A DNA stretch of 64,000 nt, taken from positions 3,220,519 to 3,284,518 of the forward strand of contig NW_003314262.1 in assembly GCF_000143415.4 (NCBI RefSeq). Reading direction: 5' to 3'. Each line of letters opens with the position of its first letter. The first letter of the stretch is position 1. The position numbers and the translations under genes are program-made. The notes under the pieces are model-generated. The model was not told the DNA's origin. It saw nothing but the letters and a program-made list of their open reading frames with translations, and ran no database searches. This DNA is from Selaginella moellendorffii (lineage: Eukaryota > Streptophyta > Lycopodiopsida > Selaginellales > Selaginellaceae). Of the stretch, positions 46,695-58,785 are shown one piece after another.

Positions 46695-48538
46695 TTAACT
46701 TCTATTGCTGCAGACTCTCGCCTCGTGATAAACAAGTCCTGGTTTGCAAAAATATCCTTTGTCTGGAGCACAGTGCCTGGCTTCGCTGCAAACACACAGT
46801 CCTTCCAAAGCACATCCATCCTTTGCTGTCACCGGACTTCCTCGGATTCCCAGCACAGCATCAGACCAATCACTTGAAAACCATCCTTGTGGATCCAACT
46901 TCCTCCTAGCCGAAAGAAACTTAGACAAATTCTTCGTCTTCCTTCCAATGTCCTGGAATGCATGCGGCCTGTTCTTCCCGAAGTGTGGCTTCCCGTTATA
47001 CTTAAACAGTAAAAGCTGCTCTATCTCCTCAGCAACGTCCTCGTACGTCTGTGGTTCCCCTGGCCTCCTGTCTCGGAATGTAATGAACTCAATCTGTGCT
47101 GCGTCAGTCTTCGGTCCAAGGTAAGCCTGAGAAGCTTTCAAGTATCTAATCTGTAATGCAATGGAAGTGTCAAGCAGACAGAGACGTTCTGGCGACAAGT
47201 CTCTCAACTGCTTCACGTCTCGGATAAAGTTGCCAACATCGCTGATGGAGATAGATACCGAGACGTGGAACCAGAATTGGCCATGTGCTCGGAAGTCCCA
47301 GCCGCAGACGAGCCTCTCAGACTCCGGAAGAGCCAAGTTGGTGGAGTTGCTGTAGGTGTACTGGCAGCCTCCGCGAGCTTGAAACTTGTGGAAGTATCCG
47401 ACCACAGGGAATCCCGAGAAACGTTGCTGCTGCTCATCGTTGACGAATCCGCCACCCGTGGAAGTGATGGTGTTTACCGTGTTCTTAGCCGCGGAGCAAA
47501 AGAAGGTTGAATTTCCAATCGTTTCAGCTGCTTCTTCTGGAACAGACAATTTAAGATCAGTCGGAAGCAGCAGGAAAGGAAGATTTGGAAAGAAGGAAAC
47601 AGGGACGTGGATAAAGATAACTGACGGCTCAGTCTTGAACTCCTGGCAGCAGCAGCCTGCACGGGAAGAAACGGAACTCTAATCAAAGCCCCATTTCCTG
47701 GCACCGAGAGTGGCGCTCTGTCATCGGTCCTCCACACGTATTTCTTCTGCGAGCTGTACCACAACACTTCCCCAAACTCGTGCTCCCGAGCCAGCCTCAA
47801 GAAGTCGTCCTCCAGCGACGCATCGTCCGCCACCGACAGCGTCACAGACCTCTTCGTCATGGGCTGTACGGAGAACGTCAGGTGGGAAATAGCTCCAAGA
47901 ACTCCCAGCGAGATCCTGGCGGCGTGGAACAGATCACTCCCCTCCGCGACCGTGACAACTTTGGCAAAGCCTTCCTTCTCGGAGGCCGGGACGACGATTC
48001 TCGTGGACACGAGGTACTCGTAAGTTCCTCCGCCGCGACTCCACAGGCTGCTGCCGTGAGCCCCCGTGCTCACCATGCCCGCTGGCGACGCGCCGTCCCA
48101 GTCGATGGTCTGGTGCAAAGTCACGCCTTGCATCGCCAGGAGATCCATGAGCTCGCCAAGCATGATTCCAGGGGGTGTGGAGACCGTCATGGAGCTCTTG
48201 TCGACGACGACGCTCGAGTTGGAGTTGAAGCTAGCGGTGCTGATGACAACTCCCCCTGTGTCGGATCCGGAGTTTGGACACGCGAATTTGGTCATGGTAT
48301 GTGCCTCCCTGCTTATCACTTTGATCTTCTGCTTGCTCTTGACTGCGTAGGCCACGGCGTCGAGGAGCTCGGCCTCGTTGGTCGGGAAGAACGCCTTGGT
48401 GATCTTGCAAGGCCTGCGATCTGGCCATGGACCTCTGAGATAGTTCTTGAGCTCGCAGCCACTCGCATCGCATTCTACTAGAGATCTTACAAGATGCAAG
48501 TTGAGAGAAAAGAGGAGGGCGAGGAGGACGAACTTCAT
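46695..48538 (-). CDS. L-gulonolactone oxidase-like secreted FAD enzyme, copy A (intact)
   Basis: Two exons, 47626-48538 and 46695-47536, join in frame to 584 residues. A signal peptide (MKFVLLALLFSLNLHLVRS) is followed by an FAD-binding type-4 domain (SREAHTMTKFACP, TPPGIMLGELMDLL, STGAHGSSLWSRGGG). Then comes the aldonolactone oxidase domain (ASQAYLG, YEDVAEEIEQLLLFKYNGKP) and a Cys-rich tail (KDGCALEGLCVCSEARHC) as in plant GulLO proteins. The family oxidises L-gulono- or related lactones, in some cases making ascorbate. The HWxK motif reads HFGK (Trp to Phe). The splice uses GTCAGT/CCAG. The 5' half of a tandem series with B-E. Confidence 0.9.
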
Positions 48539-49634
48539 GATCTCGAGTACTTGTTGGTGAAAGGTCTCAAAGATTTATGGACCATTTTCTATCAAATGCC
48601 ACCTTGACTTACGTCAGTAAAATCATTTGATAATTAGTATATTAGAAACAAATGCTGGTTGGTTGACAAAGGCTAGCAAAGAGTAGTTAGTATGGTGTGC
48701 AATTTGTGAAAAATGTATGTCCTATAGATGGGGGTAAATTTTTGTGCAATTTAATTACGGCAGCAGCCACCTCAGCATATATTCGGAGCATATACTTAAA
48801 ATATATAGTGAAGGCTTTTTATTAATCACTTATAAAAAATTTAAACACAAAATGTTTCTCATTTTGCATGATTATGATGTTTACAGAGTCTATGCTAAAA
48901 CCTTTCTAGAAATCCCTTATTCAAAAGAACATCTAGCATGTTAGCACACATTCTCATTGTTATTTAAACTTTTAAAGGACATATTATTAAATCATACAAT
49001 TTCATCATATGAGTTATTCAAGTTTGAGCATTCAAGTCTCTCCAAAATAAGTCATTATATTATAAAATTGAAATTTATAAAAACTTTCTTCTGCAAAACT
49101 ATGGAGATCACCGCAACTTGAAATCTATAATCATAACACACTTGAAACACTTAATATAGGTTTAAGCCTTTTTTGACTCTATGACAAAAACAACAACTCA
49201 ATCTTCTCTTGATTGTGCTTGTAAATGGTGTACAAATTGTTTGCTTCCAATTATAACCCAAAAAACACCATTCGGTACCAAATGGTGTTTTTTCATGTTT
49301 GCCTAATATGACTGAATGGAATATTTTGGGTGCCCTAGACTTAAGTTGTACACACTCACAAACTTTTAGTATAAACCCCAAATATTCAGAATGCATGCTC
49401 GTAGTTTTTGTTTGATGGGCTTGAGCTGAAACTAATTTATATCTATTTAAAGCTGTTTAAATCCACATATAAGTTGATTGTGGGTTCAACTCCACCTTCT
49501 TCTTGACCTACCCTCACTTGATGCTGGCCTGCTACCTTCGCCTCCTCCTCTTCCTTTCAATGTACAGAAAGGAAAAAATCTAGGCAGCTTATTGATAGAT
49601 ATAAATTTAAATATTTATCTGAAAAGTCCCTCAA
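48539..49634. other. Spacer between copies A and B
   Basis: Upstream of copy A the first 90 bp match the 5' flanks of copies B and D. From about 49340 on, it matches the 3' flank of copy D (about 55150-55500). No gene. Confidence 0.5.
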
Positions 49635-49905
49635 AGAGGTTAACAAGGCTAGATTGAGCCCAAGAGGGACATCGTGTCATGGACAACAATGGTCGCCCAA
49701 GCTGGAGATTGTTATTTGGCTGCCGCAAGGGAGATCTTCAATGTGAGAGGACGCATCTCTCACGGTAGCTCAAGTACAGGAGGATGATCAAGGCCAGAGA
49801 TTTTTTTCTTGAAGGGATGCCAGAGATGGAACTTCTATGGTTACAGACGTATTGCAGAAAGCAGGCTCAACAAAGAAGAGGAACTGTCTGGAATGACTTT
49901 TAATT
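49635..49905 (+). pseudogene. PPR gene fragment co-duplicated with copy B
   Basis: The plus strand reads RDIVSWTTMVAQAG then YLAAAREIFN, and further on IAESRLNKEEEL in another frame. This is a recognisable PPR S-type unit, broken by shifts. Related fragments lie at 55498-55765 and 61700-61890, each just 3' of a gulonolactone oxidase copy. Confidence 0.75.
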
Positions 49906-49982
49906 TAAGTATATTCCTTACACTAAAACAATTGCTGAGCACATCTCAGAACTGAACAACAAACAAGGAGAAATGATGCATC

Positions 49983-52409
49983 TTAACTTCTATTGCTGCA
50001 GACTCTTGCCTCGCGGTAAACAGGTCCTGGTCTGCAAAAATATCCTTTGTCTAGAGCACAGTGCCTGGCTTCGCTGCAAACACACAGTCCTTCCAAAGCA
50101 CATCCATCCTTTGTGGTCACCGGGCTTCCTCGGATTCCCAGCACTGAGTCAGACCAATCACTTGAAAACCATCCTTGTGGATCCAACTTCCTCCTAGCCG
50201 AAAGAAACTTAGACAAATTCTTCGTCTTCCTTCCAATGTCCCGGAATGCATGCGGCCTGTTCTTCCCGAAGTGTGGCTTCCCGTTATACTTAAACAGTAA
50301 AAGCTGCTCTATCTCCTCAGCAACGTCCTCGTACGTCTGTGGTTCCCCTGGCCTCCTGTCTCGGAACGTCATGAACCCAATATTTGCTGCGTCAGTCTTC
50401 GGTCCAAGGTAAGCCTGAGAAGCTTTCAAGTATCTAATCAGTAATGTCATGGAAGTGTCAAGCAGACAGAGACGTTCTGGCGACAAGTCTCTCAACTGCT
50501 TCACGTCTCGGATAAAGCTGCCGACGTCGCTGATGGAGATAGATACCGAGACGTGGAACCAGAATTGGCCATATGCTCGGAAGTCCCAGCCGCAGACGAG
50601 CCTCTCAGACTCCGGAAGAGCCAAATTGGTGGAGTTTCTGTAAGTGTACTGGCAGCCTCCTCGAGCTTGAAACTTGTGGAAGTATCCGACCACAGGGAAT
50701 CCCGAGAAATGTTGCTGCCGCTCATCATTGAATAATCCGCCACCCGTGGAAGTAATGGTGTTTACGGTGTTCTTAGCAACGGAGCAGAAGAAGGTTGAAT
50801 TCCCAATCGCTTCAGCTGCTTCTTCTGGAAAACATTCAATTTTAAGATCAGTCGGAGAGCACGAAAGGAAAGGAAAATCCGGGACAGGGATATAGAGGAC
50901 TTGAACTCCTGGCAGCAGCAGCCTGGACGGGAAGAAACAGAGCTGCAGCGCCATTTCCTGGCACCGAGAGTGGCGCTTTGTCATCGATCCTCGACACAAA
51001 TTTCGGGTAGAATGACCCCCCTTTATTTAGGGTGGGCCCCGTTTGCTTATTTGGATTTGCATGCCACCTCATTGCTTACATGCACATGCCACCTCATTAC
51101 TGTATATTATTTTCAACTATTTTTAAGTATTTAAAAGTACAAAATCAAATATATTATTTATTCTACTATAACAGCATTATCTTGATTGTATAGCTTAATA
51201 TGACTACATAGAATATTAAATGTAGCTTCCTTTCTCTCTCTTGTGGAAGAAGACCAACAGTAATACAAAAACTAAAAGAATATTCCAATACTAAAGAGAA
51301 TGAATAAAATAAGCAAAGCAATTAGTCTAACCATAATACTAAAGAGAATGAATAAAATAAGAAAGAAAATATAAGGAGCACAAACATAAAACACAATGAG
51401 GAAAAACCTAAACCAATCGTAGGTTATATACTTATAAATTATAGCCGTTCATTCACTGGCTAATTATAAAATTATAGTCCTTAACATATCCGTTAACAGC
51501 ATCTACTAATTAAAATTTAGCGTTAAACATTTAGGGTGCAGAGCTGGGCGTGACTAAGCGCCACGGAGGAAGCAAGGAGTGAGCGTGCTGTATTGTGCAT
51601 TTCTTCCCAAATTTCTTCTGCGAGCTGTACCACGACACTTCCGCAAACTCGCGCTCCCGAGCCAGTGTCAAGAAGTCCTCTTCCAGAGACGCATCGTCCG
51701 CCACCGACAGCGTCACAGACCTCTTCGTCATGGGCTGTACGGAGAACGTCAGCTGGGAAACAGCTCCAAGAACTCCCAGCGAGATCCTGGCGTCGTGGAA
51801 CAGATCACTCCCCTCCGCGACCGTGACAACTTTAGCAAAGCCTTCGTTCTTGGAGGCCGGAACGACGATTCTCATGGACACGAGGTACTCGTAAGTTCCT
51901 CCGCCGCGACCCCAAAGGCTGCTGCCATGGGCCCCCGCGCTCACCATGCCCGCCGGCGACACGCCGTCCCAGGCGATGGTCTGGTGCAAAGTCACGCCTT
52001 GCATCGCCAGGAGATCGATAAGCTCGCCAAGCATGATTCCAGGGGGTGTGGAGACCGTCATAGAGCTCTTGTCGACAACGACGCTCGAGTTGGAGTTGAA
52101 GCTAGCGGTGCTGATGACAACCCCCCCTGTGTCGGATCCGGAGTTTGGACACGCGAATTTGGTCATGGTATGTGCCTCCCTGCTTACCACTTTGATCTTC
52201 TGCTTGCTCTTGACTGCGTAGGCCACGGCGTCGAGGAGCTCGGCCTCGTTGGTCGGGAAGAACGCCTTGGTGATCTTGCAAGGCCTGCGATCTGGCCATG
52301 GACCTCTGAGATAGTTCTTGAGCTCGCAGCCACTCGCATCGCATTCTACTAGAGATCTTACAAGATGCAAGTTGAGAGAAAAGAGGAGGGCGAGGAGGAC
52401 GAACTTCAT
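49983..52409 (-). pseudogene. L-gulonolactone oxidase-like gene, copy B, split by a 0.6-kb insertion
   Basis: Exon 2 (49983-50824) is open and nearly identical to copies A and D. Exon 1 starts normally at 52409 but runs into unrelated DNA at 51607, giving an early stop. The rest of exon 1 resumes at 51004. In addition, a 12-nt or similar deletion near 50900 removes the exon 1 donor used by A and D (CTGAGCC|GTCAGT). Without removal of the insertion it cannot make the enzyme. The coding parts remain well preserved, so the break is recent or the duplication is young. Confidence 0.88.
51005..51607. mobile_element. 603-bp insertion in exon 1 of copy B flanked by an 8-bp duplication
   Basis: The octamer CAAATTTC occurs at 50997-51004 and again at 51608-51615, and joining across it restores the exon as seen in copies A and D. 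The insert is AT-rich inside with GC-rich ends (GGGTAGAATGACC... and ...GCTGTATTGTGCATTTCTTC). Terminal inverted repeats are weak at best. An 8-bp duplication is typical of hAT-type DNA transposons. The insert has no coding capacity, so it would be non-autonomous. Confidence 0.6.
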
Positions 52410-52549
52410 GATCTCGAGTACTTGGTGGTGAAAGCTCTCAAAGATTTATGGATCATTTTCTATCAAATGCCACCTTGACTTACGTCAGTAAAATCATTTA
52501 ATAATTAGTATCCCAGGAAACGCTAATTGACTCTTAGAGAGAAAATATG

Positions 52550-52870
52550 TTTATAAGTTGTTACTTTCCACAAAATACATAGCATGAAAGCAAATATCAG
52601 TCAATGAAGGCCATTTGTCTTTGCGGCGTAGCTATCACTGGGAACATCATGTGCACCACAAGACCAACCAGCTAACACCAGTCCTTCAAAATGTTCGTAA
52701 AATTCCGAGATGTTTCTGATACTGCATCTTGTCTTTGAGCTCCAAGTGCCACTTCCCACAAGTAAAGCAATGCGGCCAAGGAGAAAGAAAGATTTGGATC
52801 AGAGTCAAGTAAGCCATAATCAAACTCCACACTATAGAAAAACTGAAATTCAATTCTTGAAAATTCACAA
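52550..52870. repeat. 5'-flank repeat of the oxidase array, copy 1
   Basis: A segment containing GAAGGCCATTTGTCTTTGCGG and CTTTGAGCTCCAA...GCCAC is shared with 54405-54640 and 57890-58110. In the best copy (57881-58093, minus) it reads MAAFLYMREAAIGAQRQDA, which looks like an old exon of an unknown gene carried along in the duplications. Confidence 0.7.
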
Positions 52871-53164
52871 GAGATTTAATTACTGAATCTACTACTCCAC
52901 ACAGGAGCAATGCTTGGATTGACATATGCTCTAGTGAAAATTAGCACTAGAAATGCAGCGCCTAGATCAAGAACATTAGTATTAGTATTTTGCAATGAGT
53001 GAAATTGAGGATTTCTGTAGTGCCAACAAACAAGAAGAGCATCATCTTCATGGTTACCCAAGACAACCTATCAAGCCCTGGAGATAGAGGTGTTGGTTAT
53101 TTAAATCCACATAAGTTGATCATGTGATATAAATTATTAAGAGTTCCAGTTGAGGATGCTGGAT

Positions 53165-54329
53165 TGAGCTCTATTGAGTGGATCCCAGGCAAGCCTGAGG
53201 AGCTTTCAAGAATCTAATCTGCAATGCAAGGGCAGTATCAAGCAGACAACGACGTTCTGGTGATAAGTCTTTCACGTCCCGGATAAAGCTGGCCGATGGA
53301 GATAGATACCGAGACGTGGAACCAGAATAGGCCGTAAGTTCGGAACTCCCAACCACAGACGAGCCTCTTGGACACCGGGAGAGCCAAGTTGGTGGAGTTG
53401 CTATAAGTGTACTGGCAGCCCCCTCGAGCTTGAAACTTGTGGAAGTATTTCCGACCCGAGAAATGTTGCTGCTGCTCATCGTTGAATAATCCGCCAACCG
53501 TGGAAGTAATGGTGTTCACGGTGTTCTTAGCAACGGAACAGAAGAAGGTTGAATTCCCAATCGCTTCAGCTGCTTCTTCTGGAAACAATTCAATTTTAAG
53601 ATCAGTCGGAGAGCACGAAAGGAAAGGAAAATCCGGGAGAACGGCTCAGTCTTGAACTCCTGGCAGCAGCAGCCTGACGGGAAGAAATAGAGGTGTAGTC
53701 TCAGCCCCATTTCCTGCCACCGAGAGTGGCGCTCTGTCATCGGTCCTCCACACGTATTTCTTCTGCGAGCTGTACCACAACACTTGCCCAAACTCGTGCT
53801 CCCGAGCCAGCCTCAAGAAGTTGTCCTCCAGCGACGCATCGTCCGCCACCGACAGCGTCACAGACCTCTTCGTCATGGACCGTACAGAGGCCGGGACGAC
53901 GATTCTCATGGACACGAGGTACTCGTAAGTTCCTCCTCCGCGACTCCACAGGCTGCTGCCGTGAGCCCCCGTGCTCACCATGCCCGCTGGCGGGTGCAAA
54001 GTCACGCCTTGCACCGCCAGGAGATCCATGAGCTCGCCAAGCATGATTCCAGGAGGCGTGGAGGCCGTCATGGAGCTCTTGTCGACGACGACGCTCGAGA
54101 TGGAGTTGAAGCTAGCGGTGCTGATGACAACTTCCCCTGTGTCGGATCCGGAGTTTGGACACGCGAATTTGGTCATGGTATGTGCCTCCCTGCTTACCAC
54201 TTTGATCTTCTTGCGATCCGGCCATGGACCTCTGAGATAGTTCTTGAGCTCGCAGCCACTCGCATCGCATTCTACTAGAGATCTTACAAGAGCAAGTCGA
54301 GAGAAAAGAGGAGGGTGGACGAACTTCAT
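53165..54329 (-). pseudogene. L-gulonolactone oxidase-like pseudogene, copy C (deletions, 3' truncated)
   Basis: The start and signal peptide remain (MKFVHPPLFSRLALVRS). Relative to A, exon 1 has three larger deletions: about 29 residues after GPWPDR, about 8 before PAGM, and about 38 before MTKRSV. All three keep the frame. A later small indel shifts it near PVRLLLPG. In exon 2 more pieces are missing, and homology ends at about 53185, before the oxidase-domain core and Cys-rich tail. It cannot encode a complete enzyme. Confidence 0.9.
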
Positions 54330-54362
54330 GATCTCGAGCACTTCCGGTGAAAACTCTGTCAA

Positions 54363-55497
54363 TAAAATGATTTAATAATTAGTATATTGGTGGGTTGACA
54401 AACCCTAGGTATGAAAGCAAGAATCAGTCAATGAAGGCCATTTGTCTTTGCGGCCTATCTATCACTGGGAGCACCAATCCTTCATAAGGCTTGTAAATTC
54501 CATCCTGTCACTTCCCGCAAGTAAAGCAATGCAGTCAAGGAGAAAGAAAGATTTGAGTCTTGATCAAACTCCACAGTAGAGAAAAATTGAATTTCATAGT
54601 TAATGAAATTCAAATGAAACTCTTGTAAAATCTTGAAAATTCAAAAGAGATTCTTAATTACTGAATTAGTATTCTCCTAGAAATGCTAGTGCTTATCAGC
54701 GTAGTAATTTCAAGTAACTGGTAGTGCCTTTATTTGGCACATATCGCTTTGCCACATAAGCTGAGATTGCCAATAAAAATTTCATATAATTATATCATAT
54801 TAATAATTCACAATGAGTGAAATCTCAAATTTCTCTAGTGCAAACAAAGAAGAGGAACATCATCTCCTGCCCAGCTAAGACAACCTATCAAGCCTTGGAG
54901 ATAAAACTCCATAGTTCTACAGGTCATTAAAGTTTTGATGGGTGTGCAATTTAAAGGTTCTTTTATCCCACTCTAAAAACACTTTAAAAATCGGTCATTA
55001 GGGCACTAATTTATGTGTTTTTAAGGGTTTCCAAAAAAAATCAAAATTAGGATAATATTTTTAGTTATTTCTTTTTATTCCTTTTTTGATAATTTGGTAC
55101 ATTGATTTAAATTTTTCCTCAACAAAATAATGAATATTCTAAATAAACCCTTAAGTTGTACACACTCACAAACTTTTAGTATAAACCCCAGATATTCAGG
55201 GAGTCTGGGAGAATGCTCGCTCGATGTTTTTGTTTGATCTAAGTGAGATACTTGATTGGCTTGAGCTGAAGCTAATTCATATCTATTTAAAACTGTTTAA
55301 ATCCACATATAAGTTGATTGTGGGTTCAACTCCACCTTCTTCTTGACTTACCCTCATTGATGCTGGCCTGCTACCTTAGCCTCCTCCTCTTCCTTTCAAT
55401 CTACAGCAAAGAAAAACTCTAGGTAGCTTATTGATAGATATAAATTTTAAATATTTATCTGGCTTAGATATAAACTATTAAGAATTTCTCAAAGCTG
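54363..55497. other. Spacer between copies C and D
   Basis: 54405-54640 is a copy of the 5'-flank repeat. From about 55145 the sequence matches 49340-49640 (3' flank of copy B). The middle is AT-rich with no gene. Confidence 0.5.
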
Positions 55498-55765
55498 TTA
55501 ACAAGGTTATAGGAGGAATAAGAGCTAGATTAGGCCCAAGAGAGACATTGTGTCACGGGCAACAATGATCGCCCAAGCTGGAGTATTTGGCTGCTGCAAG
55601 GGAGATCTTCAATGTGAGAGGACGACAGCCTAGCTCAAGAACAGGAGGATGATCAAGGGCAGAGATTTTTTTCTTGAAGAGGATGCCAGAGATGGACGAC
55701 TTCCATGGTTAGAGACGTATTGCAAAGGGCAGGCTCAACGAAGAAGAGGAACTGTCTGGAATAAT
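55498..55765 (+). pseudogene. PPR gene fragment co-duplicated with copy D
   Basis: Similar to 49635-49905 (GCAACAATGATCGCCCAAGCTGGAG, GATCTTCAATGTGAGAGGACG) with further small deletions. Encodes broken PPR S-type motifs and is not functional. Confidence 0.7.
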
Positions 55766-55890
55766 TTTTTTGACTTTTTAACTTGTTGACCTTCTTGATT
55801 CTTTAAAAAATATAATCCGATATTTTAAGTATATTCCTTACACCGAGCACATCTCAGAACTGAACAACAAACAAGGAGAAATGATGCATC

Positions 55891-57719
55891 TTAACTTCTA
55901 TTGCTACAGACTCTTGCCTCGCGATAAACAAGTCCTGGTCTGCAAAAATATCCTTTGTCTGGAGCACAGTGCCTAGCTTCGCTGCAAACACACAGTCCTT
56001 CCAAAGCACATCCATCCTTTGCTGTCACCGGACTTCCTCGGATTCCCAGCACAGCATCAGACCAATCACTTGAAAACCATCCTTGTGGATCCAACTTCCT
56101 CCTAGCCGAAAGAAACTTAGACAAATTCTTCGTCTTCCTTCCAATGTCCCGGAATGCATGCGGCCTGTTCTTCCCGAAGTGTGGCTTCCCGTTATACTTA
56201 AACAGTAAAAGCTGCTCTATCTCCTCAGCAACGTCCTCGTACGTCTGTGGTTCCCCTGGCCTCCTGTCTCGGAACGTCATGAACTCAATATTTGCTGCGT
56301 CAGTCTTCGGTCCAAGGTAAGCCTGAGAAGCTTTCAAGTATCTAATCAGTAATGTCATGGAAGTGTCAAGCAGACAGAGACGTTCTGGCGACAAGTCTCT
56401 CAACTGCTTCACGTCTCGGATAAAGTTGCCAACATCGCTGATGGAGATAGCTATAGAGACGTGGAACCAGAATTGGCCATAAGCTCGGAAGTCCCAGCCG
56501 CAGACGAGCCTCTCAGACTCCGGAAGAGCCAAATTGGTGGAGTTGCTGTAGGTGTACTGGCAGCCTCCGCGAGCTTGAAACTTGTGGAAGTATCCGACCA
56601 CAGGGAATCCCGAGAAATGTTGCTGCCGCTCATCATTGAATAATCCGCCACCCGTGGAAGTAACGGTGTTCACGGTGTTCTTAGCAACGGAGCAGAAGAA
56701 GGTTGAATTCCCAATCGCTTCAGCTGCTTCTTCTGGAAAACATTCAATTTTAAGATCAGTCGGAGAGCACGAAAGGAAAGGAAAATCCGGGACAGGGATA
56801 TAGAAGACTGACGGCTCAGTCTTGAACTCCTGGCAGCAGCAGCCTGAACGGGAAGAAACAGAGATGCAGCGCCATTTCCTGGCACCGAGAGTGGCGCTTT
56901 GTCATCGATCCTCGACACAAATTTCTTCTGCGAACTGTACCACGACACTTCCGCAAACTCGTGCTCCCGAGCCAGTGTCAAGAAGTCCTCTTCCAGAGAC
57001 GCATCGTCCGCCACCGCCAGCGTCACAGACCTCTTCGTCATGGGCTGTACGGAGAACGTGAGCTGGGAAACAGCTCCAAGAACTCCCAGCGAGATCCTGG
57101 CGGCGTGGAACAGATCACTCCCCTCCGCGACCGTGACAACTTTAGCAAAGCCTTCGTTCTTGGAGGCCGGAACGACGATTCTCATGGACACAAGGTACTC
57201 GTAAGTTCCTCCCCCGCGACCCCAAAGGCTGCTGCCATGGGCCCCCGTGCTCACCATGCCCGCCGGCGACACGCCGTCCCAGGCGATGGTCTGGTGCAAA
57301 GTCACGCCTTGCATCGCCAGGAGATCGATAAGCTCGCCAAGCATGATTCCAGGGGGCGTGGAGACCGTCATAGAGCTCTTGTCGACAACGACGCTCGAGT
57401 TGGAGTTGAAGCTAGCGGTGCTGATGACAACCCCCCCTGTGTCGGATCCGGAGTTTGGACACGCGAATTTGGTCATGGTATGTGCCTCCCTGCTTACCAC
57501 TTTGATCTTCTGCTTGCTCTTGACTGCGTAGGCCACAGCGTCGAGGAGCTCGGCCTCGTTGGTCGGGAAGAACGCCTTGGTGATCTTGCAAGGCCTGCGA
57601 TCTGGCCATGGACCTCTGAGATAGTTCTTGAGCTCGCAGCCACTCGCATCGCATTCTACTAGAGATCTTACAAGATGCAAGTTGAGAGAAAAGAGGAGGG
57701 CGAGGAGGACAAACTTCAT
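55891..57719 (-). CDS. L-gulonolactone oxidase-like secreted FAD enzyme, copy D (intact)
   Basis: Two exons, 56813-57719 and 55891-56732, join in frame to 582 residues with the same splice sites as copy A. The signal peptide, the FAD-binding motifs (STGAHGSSLWGRGGG), the lactone oxidase domain and the Cys-rich tail (KDGCALEGLCVCSEARHC) are all kept. As in A and B the usual HWxK is HFGK. Differences from A are scattered substitutions plus a two-residue change near the exon 1 end (GNGAASLFLPV). Probably functional; the substrate may be gulono-, galactono- or another sugar lactone. Confidence 0.9.
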
Positions 57720-57839
57720 GATCTCGAGTACTTGTTGGTGAAAGCTCTCAAAGATTTATGTATCATTTTCTATCAAAGTCAATTTTTGCCACCTTGACTT
57801 GTCAATAAAATCAAGTAGTATCCCAGAAAATGCTGGCTG

Positions 57840-58440
57840 GTTGACAAAGCCTACACTATACTTTTAGAGAGAAAATATGTTTATAAGTTGTTACTTTCCA
57901 AGAGCTGGACAAAATACATAGTGTGAAAACAAGAATGAAGGCCATTTGTCTTTGCGGCGTAGCTATCATTGGGAACATCAACCAGCCAGCACCAGTCCTT
58001 CGAAATTTTTGTAAAATTCTGGGATGTTTCCAATACTGCATCCTGTCTTTGAGCTCCAATTGCCGCTTCCCGCATGTAAAGGAATGCAGCCATGGAGAAA
58101 GAAAGATTTGGAAATAAGTTAGTGTCAAGTAAGTTTTATCAAACTCCTCACTAAAGAAAAACTGAATTTGAAAATCGAATGAAATTTTTGTGAATTCCTG
58201 AAAATTCAAAAACTGAATCTAAAATTCCATATAAGCAATTGGATTGAGAAGATGCTCTAGGGGAAATCAACACCTAGAAATAAGTGCTTAGATCAGTATA
58301 GAAATTTCAAGTACTTGGTACCTCATTGAGAGCACAAATATTTTGTGAATATTAGGGCTTCAAACTTCACTAAGAATACTGTTATTAACTCCCATGCTAA
58401 CAAAAAAGATCATCATCTCCATGAGAAAAAATCAAACCAT
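57840..58440. repeat. 5'-flank repeat of the oxidase array, copy 3
   Basis: Upstream of copy D. 57890-58110 matches 52550-52780 and 54405-54540, including the exon-like frame MREAAIGAQRQDAV. Beyond 58200 the match fades. No intact gene. Confidence 0.65.
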
Positions 58441-58785
58441 CCCCTTGAGTCAATTGGAAAAGAAGCAATTGTTTTATGAGAGAGTTCTTAATAACTATTT
58501 TATCTCTATTTATCCCTTAAAGTTCCAAGAATCCATAGTGATAATATATTTAAATCTCATTCCATGATCACATGCGCTACACTCAACCCCCTTTCAAAGA
58601 TGTCAATGTTTGCATTGACTATTAAATAGCAACACCTATTGAGCCAAAGGGAATCAACACTTCCATTTTTACACTAAATCTACTAATCTTTCAATTGTGT
58701 AAATTAGTTATTCCATGTGAGATAGCTAATCATCCACCCGTACCGTAGTCATACAGTGGATACCTTCATCTGTGGATACTTCACA

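Noticed and set aside
47780-48481. Long plus-strand open frames opposite the oxidase copies (also at 51579-52352, 56961-57662 and 62706-63620)
   Set aside because: They repeat in every copy because they are antisense shadows of the conserved, GC-rich exon 1. They lack signal peptides or motifs, and the one at 62706 crosses pseudogene deletions.
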